Assembly (NCBI RefSeq): GCF_900113335.1
Contig: NZ_FOOX01000025.1
Span: forward strand, 1-60,384
Reading direction: 5' to 3'
Source: Desulfotruncus arcticus DSM 17038
GTDB lineage: Bacteria > Bacillota > Desulfotomaculia > Desulfotomaculales > Desulfallaceae
Length of the DNA stretch: 60,384 bases
Both the position numbers and the translations under genes were made by a program. The notes below the pieces were generated by a model that saw nothing but the letters and a program-made list of their open reading frames with translations, ran no database searches and was not told the DNA's origin. The number at the start of each line of letters is the position of its first letter. Position 1 is the stretch's first letter. Shown here piece after piece: positions 13,681 to 22,056 of this stretch.

Positions 13681-16122
13681 TTAAAATAATGGTGAATCAA
13701 CTTTAAAACCTTGACTGTCTATGTCTTCCATTTGTGGTACTGACTCGTTTTCCACTGCTGTTATATCAGGTTCTTTAGGTTCCTCCCGATCTTGTTCTTG
13801 GCTGTCAACTGTTTTTACCGAATAGTCATTATCCTGTTTAAGCCACAACCAAGAATAATCGTAACCGGATTGGTGAGTTGAATTAGGGGGGATACTCCCC
13901 CCGTTATTTTGGTTTGTTATTTCATCATTGATTTGGATGTTAAATTCTAATTGGTCAGGTTCTTCGACCGGATCGCTGGATTGTTTTTCGATTGACTTTA
14001 CCTGTGTCTCTGATTTATTTTCTAAAGTTATATCACCTTCCTCATACTTTTTTAACTCCCAAAATAAAGAACCGGCTTCTTGTGAAGTGCTGGCTCTGTC
14101 CATTGTTTCTGTTGCTTCTGTTGATGGCAATTCTACTTCCAATGGTCTGGGTGGAATAAATATCGATACTGGTTGAATGCCGCATTTTTTGATTTCCTTC
14201 GCCTGGGGAAGTTTAACCCAACCCAGCTTTTTCATAAACATTGGTTTACTGGCCTGTACGTCGACTATACAGTATTTAGTTCTCATCTCCTTGATTTCGT
14301 ATTTCTCCATAAGTTTTCTCTTAGCGATAACTTTTGTTTTTTTCGCAATTCCCAATTTATTTATTGGTGTTGATATATCTTTACGGTATTGTTTTATATA
14401 TACCGCCGCTTCTCCCAGTTTGTCACTAAATAACTGTTTTGTGGTTTCATCATCCGGGGCTACGCCTAACAATAACGATATGGGCGTGCTGGCCAGTATG
14501 TTTTTGGCGTTTTTCTCTCCATATACATCATCCAATTGACTTCTCCCCTGGATAATATACTGTAACAATATGCCCAGGCTCCGGGCAGTGGATATCTTTT
14601 CTGAAAAACCGGGTACCCGGCCAATGTTAGCAAATTCATCCAAAATAAAGCGTACTTCTACTGGTAATTTGCCACCGTTTTTATCTGCGAGTTCATACAA
14701 TCTGTTAAAGAGAAACATATAGAATACCGATAATATTGGTTTTAGCACCTCACTGCCTTTTAGCGGAAGTATACAAAATAAAGCTGTTTTCTTTTTACCT
14801 ATTGATTCCATGTCTATCTCATGGCTTGACATTAGAGCGGCTAGTGATTTGGTGGTTACTATTTTCAGTTTGGCTGTTAAACCTGATTTAGCTTCTTCTA
14901 AGTTGGCTGCGCTTGTGCCGCGCCAGCGTTCATATATGGTTGGGCTTATCTTTTTTTCTCGAAATGCATTTAAAAATACCTGATCCAATTTTTCCCGTGT
15001 CCATGAAGCAAGGGATAATACTGCCCTTGGGTGTGCCTGCTCTATGCGAAATGCGTCTTTTAGCAGGCCGGATATAGCCTCAAATAACTGGATTTCTTTA
15101 TTCATAAAGTAGCCGCTATTGTCATCGGCAGCGTTTTCAATCATACAATTGGCCATTTCTGCTATCTCTTCATCATTACGGCATTCCATGATTGGGTTCC
15201 AGCGGTGGCTGCATTCCGGATTAACCAGGTTAAAGACGCGAACTTCATATCCCTTGCTTTCGAGCCATGGTCCCATGGTTTCCAGCAACTCTCCTTTGGG
15301 ATCTATAATTACCTCTGATTGCCCGTCCTCCACGCCAGCGATCATGTTGTTTCTGCCAAAAGTATATGATTTCCCGGAGCCGGTAACGCCGTACACTACC
15401 ACGTGACCGGTTAATCCTAACTCATCTGCTCTGGTGTTTTTGCCTGGTATAATTCTAATTATTTTGTTGTCAAGCTTGCCCAAAACTATCCCACCAGAGC
15501 CTTTTCGGGGTGGGCCAAATTCGCAGAAATGGGCCACGTCGTCCGTGCCCGCCCACCTGGTGGTGCCATATGCAGGGTTATCCACTACTTTAAGGGCGTG
15601 TACGTGACGGGCATCGTTTTTATTGGCATACAGTTCTTGTAGCCACTTATTTCTGGCGTACATAAACAAGCTGGGAATTATTATTCCAGCATTTGTGTAT
15701 AACCAAATCGTACGTATGGCAGGCATGGAAAGCTCCGCATCGGTTTTAGTCAGCCAGGACCATGAAACATTTATGGGATGCCTTATGTACCAGGACAGGT
15801 TATTTACTTCCGGTACCGGTTCACCGCCAAATATTGCTCTGGTGCTGTGCTTTATATTGACCGCAAAATCGTACAGAGCAGCAGACGCCGACCCTAGAAG
15901 CCAAACGTCGGTTACATATGCAACAGGTAGCATAATTGTTGCGGCAATAAGTAACTTTTTATTTTTTCCAAGCATTACTGCCAGCCTTTTTGGAATTTCA
16001 TGAACATCAATAGGAATCTGAACAGCAGTTGTTTCGCTGGAAAAAAAATTACCGCCCTTTTTGAGCAGTAGCTTTACTTCTTGTTTAATACCGACGGGGT
16101 CTCGAATTTTATTACCGGGCAA
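13681..16122 (-). CDS. virD4: VirD4/TraG-type coupling ATPase
   Basis: Encodes about 813 residues from TTG 16120-16122 (SD GGAGGTG; the GTG within the SD is rejected). Two or three N-terminal membrane helices (about residues 55-95 and 145-165) are followed by the T4CP ATPase core: Walker A YGVTGSGKSYTFG, IIDPKGELLE, and Walker B FILDEFANIGRVPGF, then QYIIQGRSQLDDVYG. The C-terminal 180 residues are acidic, low in complexity and probably disordered. It would recruit the relaxosome to the VirB channel at 50.5-56.5 kb. It is encoded next to topoisomerase III. Confidence 0.93.
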   Translation of the reverse strand: MPGNKIRDPVGIKQEVKLLLKKGGNFFSSETTAVQIPIDVHEIPKRLAVMLGKNKKLLIAATIMLPVAYVTDVWLLGSASAALYDFAVNIKHSTRAIFGGEPVPEVNNLSWYIRHPINVSWSWLTKTDAELSMPAIRTIWLYTNAGIIIPSLFMYARNKWLQELYANKNDARHVHALKVVDNPAYGTTRWAGTDDVAHFCEFGPPRKGSGGIVLGKLDNKIIRIIPGKNTRADELGLTGHVVVYGVTGSGKSYTFGRNNMIAGVEDGQSEVIIDPKGELLETMGPWLESKGYEVRVFNLVNPECSHRWNPIMECRNDEEIAEMANCMIENAADDNSGYFMNKEIQLFEAISGLLKDAFRIEQAHPRAVLSLASWTREKLDQVFLNAFREKKISPTIYERWRGTSAANLEEAKSGLTAKLKIVTTKSLAALMSSHEIDMESIGKKKTALFCILPLKGSEVLKPILSVFYMFLFNRLYELADKNGGKLPVEVRFILDEFANIGRVPGFSEKISTARSLGILLQYIIQGRSQLDDVYGEKNAKNILASTPISLLLGVAPDDETTKQLFSDKLGEAAVYIKQYRKDISTPINKLGIAKKTKVIAKRKLMEKYEIKEMRTKYCIVDVQASKPMFMKKLGWVKLPQAKEIKKCGIQPVSIFIPPRPLEVELPSTEATETMDRASTSQEAGSLFWELKKYEEGDITLENKSETQVKSIEKQSSDPVEEPDQLEFNIQINDEITNQNNGGSIPPNSTHQSGYDYSWLWLKQDNDYSVKTVDSQEQDREEPKEPDITAVENESVPQMEDIDSQGFKVDSPLF

Positions 16123-16498
16123 CTGTAGCACCTCCGGTTTCAGCGGCTGAGATGACTCGAACAGCTAGATTATCTTGCAGGCCCATATCCTCCAGGATGC
16201 TTTTACTAATGTAAATTTGGACCAGTTCCCCTCTTTCCGTGATATCCTCTACAAATCTGATTTTATTGGTCGTTGTCTTTTGGAATACAACCTTGGTAAC
16301 ATAGCCGCTAGCCGGTAAGTCCTTCTTACCCGGAGCCAGTTGCACAGTTATCTCGTCGCTAATATTCATTTTGTCCAGCAGCGGAAGAGGCAAATAAAGC
16401 TTGCCGACGCGATCTAAATTATCTTTAAAGCAGGCTTTGTTTCCCGTAGTTATTTTTAACAGCCGCATGAAAATTTCCATCGTTTTTTGGTTAGGCAT
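16112..16498 (-). CDS. Small protein with AbrB/SpoVT-like strands
   Basis: Encodes 128 residues from an ATG preceded by AAAGGAG. The sequence has two related halves: LDRVGKLYLPLPLLDKMNIS with DEITVQLAPG, and ERGELVQIYISKSILEDMG with LQDNLAVRVI. Both resemble swapped-hairpin AbrB repeats (G-x-[IV]-x-[IL]-P...L). This suggests a DNA-binding regulator with two tandem AbrB-like units. The 3' end overlaps the coupling-protein start, so it may regulate or be co-translated with it. Confidence 0.6.
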   Translation of the reverse strand: MPNQKTMEIFMRLLKITTGNKACFKDNLDRVGKLYLPLPLLDKMNISDEITVQLAPGKKDLPASGYVTKVVFQKTTTNKIRFVEDITERGELVQIYISKSILEDMGLQDNLAVRVISAAETGGATVAR

Positions 16499-16502
16499 TT
16501 GA

Positions 16503-18863
16503 TTACTCCTTTGTATTAAATTTAAATTCTACTTTTCCACCTTGTCCCAGAATTAAGCCAGCTTCAAAACTTTTGCCGGCTTTTGACTTAAAGCCTTTAA
16601 TAATAGCGGTTTTGCCGTTTTGTAACAAAGTCTGTGCTTGCTTGGCGGTAATCTTTTTGCCGGCGATCTCCTTCCAAACTACGAACTTACAGCCGCTGCA
16701 GCTGTACCCCCTGGGAGTTTCGATAATATCTTTACCACACAGCGGACAGCTGCCTAAAGACTGTTTGCTCCTTTCCGGAAAATCGAATTCTATTTTGCCG
16801 TTATCAGTTAGCTTTAAGGCAGCATCAAATTTATTACCTTTTTGAGAGGTAAATCCTTTAATAGCGCTGGTTTTGCCTTTTTCCAGCAATGTCTTAGCTT
16901 GAGTCTTTGAAATTTTTTTGCCGACAATTTCTTTCCAAATCACGAACTTGCAGCCCTCTTTATAGCCGATGCAGCCATAACCTTTTTGACCCTCAATTAC
17001 TGCTTTGCCGCAAAGTGGACATTTGCCCAAAGGTTCATGTTCGGTCTGCACTTGGTTGCTGGCTGCTTGGTTATGGGCTATTTCAACAATCTCTCTAGTT
17101 AACTTTTTTATCTCGGTCATAAATTCTGCCGAATCAGCTGCACCGGATTCTATGTCGGCCAGCGTTTTTTCCCACCGTCCAGTAAGTTCCGGATTTTTAA
17201 TTATATCCGGCACCAGGTCGATAAGCGTTTCGCCTTTGGTAGTGGGTAGTAAGGTTTTCTTTTGGCGCTCAATATATCCCACTTGAATTAGACGTTCGAT
17301 GGTTGCCGCCCGGGTGGCCGGGGTACCCAGGCCGTGCTCTTTCATAGCCGCTTTTAATTCCTGATCTTCCACCAGCCTGCCAGCACCTTCCATGACCGCC
17401 AGTAAGCTGGCTTCAGTAAAGCGCTTGGGCGGTCTGGTTTCTTTTTCTTTGATTTCCGTATTTGTGATCTGCACTGCTTCGCCCTGGTTAAGGTCGGGTA
17501 CAATTCTTGCTTCTCCGTCTTCACCCGGTTTATTTTCTACGGGCGCGTATACCGTTTTCCATCCCCTGTCCAGCTCCACCCGTCCGGTGGTGAGAAATGT
17601 TTCGCCGGCAGCTTCAGTTACCACTTTGGTTTGTTTATATTTAGCCGACGGGAAAAAGATGGCTAGAAACCGACGTACTACCAGGTCGTAAATTTTGCGT
17701 TCATCCGGAGGCAGGTTGTCCAAATTCGGCTTGACATTGGTGGTGAGCAGCGCGGTATGGTCGCCTACTTTGCTGTTATCCACATAACGCTTGCCCGGTA
17801 CCCCGGCCGACTTTGCGGCAATAGCATAATGCATGTACTCTTCAGTGCCGGCCAGCGCCGTCAGGCGCTCAGGAATGGTTTTAGCTAATTCTGTTGTTAG
17901 GTGCCGGCTGTCTGTGCGGGGGTAAGTCAGCAGTTTCCTGGTCTCATACAGAGACTGAGCTAAATCTAATGTCCTGGCAGCCGACAGCCCGTATTTTTTA
18001 TTGGCCTCCTTCTGGAGTTCGTTAAGGTTAAAGAGCAACGGCGGAAGCTCCGCTACATCCTTTTCCTCCACTTCCAGCACGGTGGCCGGCTGGCCGTCAA
18101 CCCGGGCTTGTACCGCCCGGGCTGCCTGCGGGTCGTGGAAACGGTTTTGCTCGCCTTTAAACCATCTGCCCGCGTAAAGCTGCTTGTCGCTTTTAGTAAA
18201 CTCGGCGTATAGTTCCCAATATGGTTCCGGCACAAAGTTTTTAATTTCGCGTTCCCGGTTGACGATGAGCGCTAGGGTGGGCGTTTGCACCCGACCGATG
18301 GATAATAAGGTGTTATGCCTTACTGTAAAAGAGCGGGTGCCATTGATACCGATAAGCCAGTCAGCCCGGCTGCGCGCTTCCGCAGCTGCGGCCAAACGGT
18401 TGAATTCTGTCCCGGGCCGTAGATCTTTAAATCCTTTCTTGACTGCAGCCGGAGTTGTTTCAGAAAGCCAGAGCCGCATGAAAGGTTTCCGACAACCGGC
18501 CAGGCGGTAAATATACCGAAAAATAAGCTCACCTTCGCGTCCTGCGTCAGTAGCACATATGAGTTGTTCGATATCTGGTCTGTTGGCCAGCTGCTTAACA
18601 ATTTTAAACTGTTTTGTTGTTTTCGGAGCAGCTTTTAGCTTAAATCTCTCCGGTATTATGGGCAATGTATCCATATTCCATTTTTGTAGTTGTGTATCGT
18701 AATCTTGGGGCTCAGCCAGTTCCACCAGGTGGCCGATGGCCCAGGTAACCACATACTTGTTATTTTCAAGGTAACCGTCCCGGGATGTGAATTGGCCCAG
18801 AACGGTTGCTAAATCCCGGGCCACTGATGGTTTTTCGGCAATAATCAGGTTTTTGATTGGCAT
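16503..18863 (-). CDS. topB: Topoisomerase III (conjugation-type)
   Basis: Encodes 786 residues. TOPRIM motif at the start (IIAEKPSVARDLATVLG, and CATDAGREGELIFRYIY), central gate domain, active-site tyrosine in LLTYPRTDSRHL and SIGRVQTPTLALIVNRE. The C-terminus has two zinc-ribbon units (CPLCGKAVIEGQKGY... and CPLCGKDIIETPRGYSC), each followed by a GKKI..QA.TLL..GKT module. A type IA enzyme that would decatenate or process plasmid DNA; such genes are standard on gram-positive conjugative elements. ATG 18861-18863, SD AGAGGTG. Confidence 0.95.
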   Translation of the reverse strand: MPIKNLIIAEKPSVARDLATVLGQFTSRDGYLENNKYVVTWAIGHLVELAEPQDYDTQLQKWNMDTLPIIPERFKLKAAPKTTKQFKIVKQLANRPDIEQLICATDAGREGELIFRYIYRLAGCRKPFMRLWLSETTPAAVKKGFKDLRPGTEFNRLAAAAEARSRADWLIGINGTRSFTVRHNTLLSIGRVQTPTLALIVNREREIKNFVPEPYWELYAEFTKSDKQLYAGRWFKGEQNRFHDPQAARAVQARVDGQPATVLEVEEKDVAELPPLLFNLNELQKEANKKYGLSAARTLDLAQSLYETRKLLTYPRTDSRHLTTELAKTIPERLTALAGTEEYMHYAIAAKSAGVPGKRYVDNSKVGDHTALLTTNVKPNLDNLPPDERKIYDLVVRRFLAIFFPSAKYKQTKVVTEAAGETFLTTGRVELDRGWKTVYAPVENKPGEDGEARIVPDLNQGEAVQITNTEIKEKETRPPKRFTEASLLAVMEGAGRLVEDQELKAAMKEHGLGTPATRAATIERLIQVGYIERQKKTLLPTTKGETLIDLVPDIIKNPELTGRWEKTLADIESGAADSAEFMTEIKKLTREIVEIAHNQAASNQVQTEHEPLGKCPLCGKAVIEGQKGYGCIGYKEGCKFVIWKEIVGKKISKTQAKTLLEKGKTSAIKGFTSQKGNKFDAALKLTDNGKIEFDFPERSKQSLGSCPLCGKDIIETPRGYSCSGCKFVVWKEIAGKKITAKQAQTLLQNGKTAIIKGFKSKAGKSFEAGLILGQGGKVEFKFNTKE

Positions 18864-18889
18864 TTCAGCACACCTCTCTATATTTTGCT

Positions 18890-19567
18890 TTAGACGTAAT
18901 AATATCGGTATTTGTCCGGGTATTTTTCTTTATATATCTTCTCATAAAGTTTCTTCATTTCGCCATAAGGTAGATATATTTCGAATGTACCTTTCTCCCA
19001 GGTATGGTAGTATTCAAACTCAACTTCCATGCAAGGAACACAATTGTCTAAATGGGCAAAATAAAACTCATGAAATTTTAATCCATAGATATCAAAATAT
19101 TTTAGCAGTTCGTCTTTATAGAATACGTCATGCTTTTTGGGATTAAGTTCATCAATGTGCCTATAGACAACTGGAATGATATATTGTTCGGAATTTAGTA
19201 TCGCTTGGTAGATCTCCATTTCGATAGTACCCGGTTTTAAAGGTCTAGGGTCAGGGAGATCAATTAACCTGGATACAATTTTTACGGCTTTTCTCCACCA
19301 ATTCTTCTTGCCGATTTGTTTTTCGTAATTGCGATACCACCTTTTATCCAAGTCGACCAATGCGGGGAAATCAGTCTTAAACGGCACTACTACAGATTGC
19401 CTAAACTTTTTGTCAGTAAGAAAACGTAATACGTCTTCATGGGTATATTGTGGTATATTATTTTCTAAGAAGATTATCATACTGTTTGTTTGATTACAGG
19501 ATGCATCACCGAGGTAATAAGACGAGTAAATGGCATAATTCTCATAGACTATTGGGTTGGGTATCAT
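18890..19567 (-). CDS. Hypothetical protein
   Basis: Encodes 225 residues, rich in Tyr, Phe and charged residues, with no membrane segment or signal peptide. Distinctive parts are SMIIFLENNIPQYTHEDVLRF, DLDKRWYRNYEKQIGKKNWW and DNCVPCMEVEFEYYHTWEKG. I do not recognise the family. The ribosome site is weak (AAGAAGTGA). It diverges from the decayed plus-strand gene starting at 19603, with only 35 bp between the two starts. Confidence 0.6.
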   Translation of the reverse strand: MIPNPIVYENYAIYSSYYLGDASCNQTNSMIIFLENNIPQYTHEDVLRFLTDKKFRQSVVVPFKTDFPALVDLDKRWYRNYEKQIGKKNWWRKAVKIVSRLIDLPDPRPLKPGTIEMEIYQAILNSEQYIIPVVYRHIDELNPKKHDVFYKDELLKYFDIYGLKFHEFYFAHLDNCVPCMEVEFEYYHTWEKGTFEIYLPYGEMKKLYEKIYKEKYPDKYRYYYV

Positions 19568-19602
19568 TTTTCATTCATCACTTCTTTCAGGAGGATTTAC
19601 TA

Positions 19603-20438
19603 ATGAAAAACGCTCTGTTACCTAATGGGGAAATAGTTAATGCTAAAGAGTACGACCCAATGATACATGGCGATAAAATATATTGCTGTGGTTGCAAAAA
19701 ACCTGTTAGTCACTCCAGTGCGAAAAACAGCAACATTGAGCCGTATTTTAAAACTACCGGTAAAGGTGAATCAAAACACACCTGATTGTTCAGAAAAAAG
19801 AGAAGTTAAGCAAATTAAAACTATGAGAAAGCTAAACAGGTACACAAGAAATATAAGCAAAGTCAGCACAGGTGATTTCCATATCATAAAGGTACAGCTA
19901 AGTAATATTAATATCGATCGTATAACTCATGGAGAGGTAAATGAAGTAAGTAAAAATAACCCCAAGAAAAAACTTGGCTATACCCTCAGATATTCAGGTA
20001 AACATAATTACTCACTTGGTCAAATTACTTCTCTGTCAACTATTGCTAAACTTTTACATGTGTTTAGAAAACTTAAGCAAAACCCTCTTGGACTTGAACG
20101 GCCAAATGATTCCGATTAATCAGTTTGTTATTGATCAAAATAAAGCATTCGGAATTGCTAAGTCAGGTAATCTTTACATTCCATATTTTGTTGTTTACGG
20201 TAAAATTGGCTCTGTTAGAAAACTAGATAAAGTTATGTTTATCAATTTTGATCAACAAGATGGTTTAAAACCATTTGTAGCCTATATTTTCTCGGGTCAT
20301 TACAAATATTAAACTTACACCAAGGAGCAGTTGGAAGGATATTATGTCCTTATCCAAGGGCCTATTAAGTTCAATAATCGCTACAATCAAACCGAGATTC
20401 AAATTAAATGGAACAAACAGCTATATATTATAAAATAG
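19603..20438 (+). pseudogene. Decayed plus-strand gene with two frameshifts and a nonsense codon
   Basis: A good start (AGGAGG, ATG 19603-19605) opens MKNALLPNGEIVNAKEYDP, with CCGCKKPVSH typical of a small zinc-binding module. The frame breaks near 19780 (stop TGA) but continues in another frame (TPDCSEKREVKQIKTMRKLN...), breaks again near 20110, continues as INQFVIDQNKAFGIAKSG, meets an in-frame TAA at 20310-20312, and runs on as EGYYVLIQGPIKFNNRYNQT to the stop at 20436-20438. The original protein was about 275 residues. It is the only plus-strand gene trace in the 56 kb minus-strand block. The family is not identified. Confidence 0.7.
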
Positions 20439-20451
20439 CCTTAGAAGCTTT

Positions 20452-21600
20452 TTATGACATATACAGGGACTTGATTAATTCTTTTTTGCTTTTTTTCTTG
20501 GCCTCATTTTTTATTACTTTGGTTTGCCCTTTCATGTCACTGTTTTTTACTCTTGGTTCCAAAATACCTTTTAGGTAAAGCAAAGGATCTTTTATATCCT
20601 GCACTGCTATGGACATGGATAACTTATTAATCGCCTCGTAAACTGCATTATAGCCGTGCTTATTATATAAGCAGCCGATAAAAGCATAATCCCCCTTTCT
20701 TTGTTTAATATCATCCAGCGATCTGTAATCCCGGACAAGTTCCGCTATTAATTCTTTGGCAGTGGGCATATTTATCAACTGATCATTTTTTATTTCTTTT
20801 TGTGCGATATTAGCTGCTGCATTTGCTTCACCCGCTTGTGGGTGGCTATCGAATATTTTATGATCAGCTATTTTTTTGTCATGGGTTGTGCCAACCGCAG
20901 GGGATAAAGCCTGAAAGGCGAGTTCCCTGTTGTTTATATTGTTAGATATAAACAACGTATTATCTTTATTGTTATCTGGGTATTGTTTGGGTGCACCTGG
21001 TGCACCACCGGGTGCATCTGGTGCACCACCTAGTGTACCTGGTACACCACCCCCCCTTGTTATTTCGTTACAGGGTGGTGCATCTGATACACCACCCCCT
21101 GTTATCTCGTTACAAGGTGGTGTATCTGGTGCACTACCCCTTGTTATTTTGTTACAAGGTGGTGTATCTGGTGCACTACCCCTTGTTATTTTGTTACAGG
21201 GTGGTGTATCTGGTACACCACCCCCATTTTTACAGTTATTTTTTTCTGATATATCAGATTTAGGTGGGTCACATAATACATAAATGTTGCTATCGTTCTC
21301 GTTAGTGTTTTTTCTCCGTTTATTTTTTTTTACCCACCCCTTTTCTTCGAGTTCATCTATTGCCTTTTGCGCTGTTCTCCTGCTAATACCGCAAGCTTTA
21401 GAAATTCTATTATATGAAGGCCACGATACTCTATTACTGTCCGCACATCTCGCCAAATATAGTCTTACTAGCTTGGCGTAATTGGATAAATCCGAGTCAA
21501 ACACTTCATTGTAATCCCAAAACCAATTTTTGCGCCTTTCGTCTTTTAACATGCTTTCACTACTCTTTGGATTGATAAAGTCTTGAGTATGCATTATCAT
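20452..21600 (-). CDS. Winged-helix replication initiator-like protein with internal repeats
   Basis: Encodes 382 residues. The N-terminal third is a winged helix of the HTH_36/replisome-organizer type (YNEVFDSDLSNYAKLVRLYL, VSWPSYNRISKACGISRRTA, KAIDELEEKGWVKK). The middle holds four near-identical 14-residue repeats of type GSAPDTPPCNKITR, then GGAPDAP units. The C-terminus (ELVRDYRSLDDIKQRKGDYAF, LYLKGILEPR) resembles the tail of plasmid initiators. It lies next to parR and parM, so it is most likely the Rep protein. ATG at 21598-21600, SD GAAAGGATTG. Confidence 0.7.
   Translation of the reverse strand: MIMHTQDFINPKSSESMLKDERRKNWFWDYNEVFDSDLSNYAKLVRLYLARCADSNRVSWPSYNRISKACGISRRTAQKAIDELEEKGWVKKNKRRKNTNENDSNIYVLCDPPKSDISEKNNCKNGGGVPDTPPCNKITRGSAPDTPPCNKITRGSAPDTPPCNEITGGGVSDAPPCNEITRGGGVPGTLGGAPDAPGGAPGAPKQYPDNNKDNTLFISNNINNRELAFQALSPAVGTTHDKKIADHKIFDSHPQAGEANAAANIAQKEIKNDQLINMPTAKELIAELVRDYRSLDDIKQRKGDYAFIGCLYNKHGYNAVYEAINKLSMSIAVQDIKDPLLYLKGILEPRVKNSDMKGQTKVIKNEAKKKSKKELIKSLYMS
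21045..21226 (-). repeat. 42-bp tandem repeat array inside rep
   Basis: Four to five tandem 42-bp units, each with the plus-strand pattern GGTGGTGTATCTGGTGCACT followed by ACCCCTTGTTATTTTGTTAC and small variants. They encode the 14-residue repeats of the initiator. Adjacent units are nearly identical at the nucleotide level. In several plasmid families the origin lies in repeats within the rep coding sequence, so this array is a candidate origin as well as a flexible linker. Confidence 0.7.
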
Positions 21601-21641
21601 TGATACAATCCTTTCGTAATTGCCATGTTATTGTTGGTTTT

Positions 21642-21699
21642 AAAAAAAGCGAATGGCGCTTTGTTTTGTAAGGGGCATTACCCTGTAAAACAAAACGCC
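21642..21699 (-). promoter_or_regulatory. Long hairpin in the rep leader, possible attenuator
   Basis: GGCGCTTTGTTTT (21655-21667) pairs with AAAACAAAACGCC (21687-21699) with one mismatch or G-U, enclosing AGGGGCATTACCCT. On the minus strand the structure is followed by GCGCCATTCGC and a seven-T run (21643-21649). It lies between parR and the rep start, so it may stop par transcripts, or attenuate rep. A second hairpin (GCCGG/CCGGC) is at 21697-21713. Confidence 0.6.
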
Positions 21700-21741
21700 G
21701 GGATATCACCGGCAATACTGTTAGACATCGGGCCATTAAAT

Positions 21742-22056
21742 TTAACTGTCTAATAACCCAAGTACCTTTTTATTTAGCTTGTTCTGAGGTTTTACCAACT
21801 GTTTTTCACTTTTTCCGCTACTTGTATTATTTGTTTCAGAATTTTCCTTCTGTTGCTCTTGCTCTAATAGCCTTAAGACTAAAGGATCTCCTGCTTTTTT
21901 TAGTGATTGCAGTCCCGCCTGTAAAAGTTTTCTGCCAATAGCCCCCTGCTGCATTTTAGGCAGTTTATTATAAAAATCAATAAGCTCCCCGTATTCCAGC
22001 TGGTGCGTAACCCCAAAACTAACTTGCCAATTGAATCTCTTCGATGATTCCGCCAT
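21742..22056 (-). CDS. ParR-like partition adaptor
   Basis: Encodes 104 residues. The N-terminal half (SFGVTHQLEYGELIDFYNKL, then GAIGRKLLQAGLQSL) looks like a ribbon-helix-helix-type DNA-binding unit, and the C-terminal half is charged and disordered (KENSETNNTSSGKSEKQLVK). Its start overlaps the ParM-like gene by 38 bp and uses a weak SD. Position directly after a plasmid actin is the main reason for the call. It would bind centromere repeats and the filament. Confidence 0.65.
   Translation of the reverse strand: MAESSKRFNWQVSFGVTHQLEYGELIDFYNKLPKMQQGAIGRKLLQAGLQSLKKAGDPLVLRLLEQEQQKENSETNNTSSGKSEKQLVKPQNKLNKKVLGLLDS

Noticed and set aside
20985..21240. CRISPR array suggested by the regular 42-bp repeats
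   Set aside because: Repeats are contiguous, without unique spacers, lie in frame inside the initiator gene and encode a 14-residue repeat; no cas genes are near.
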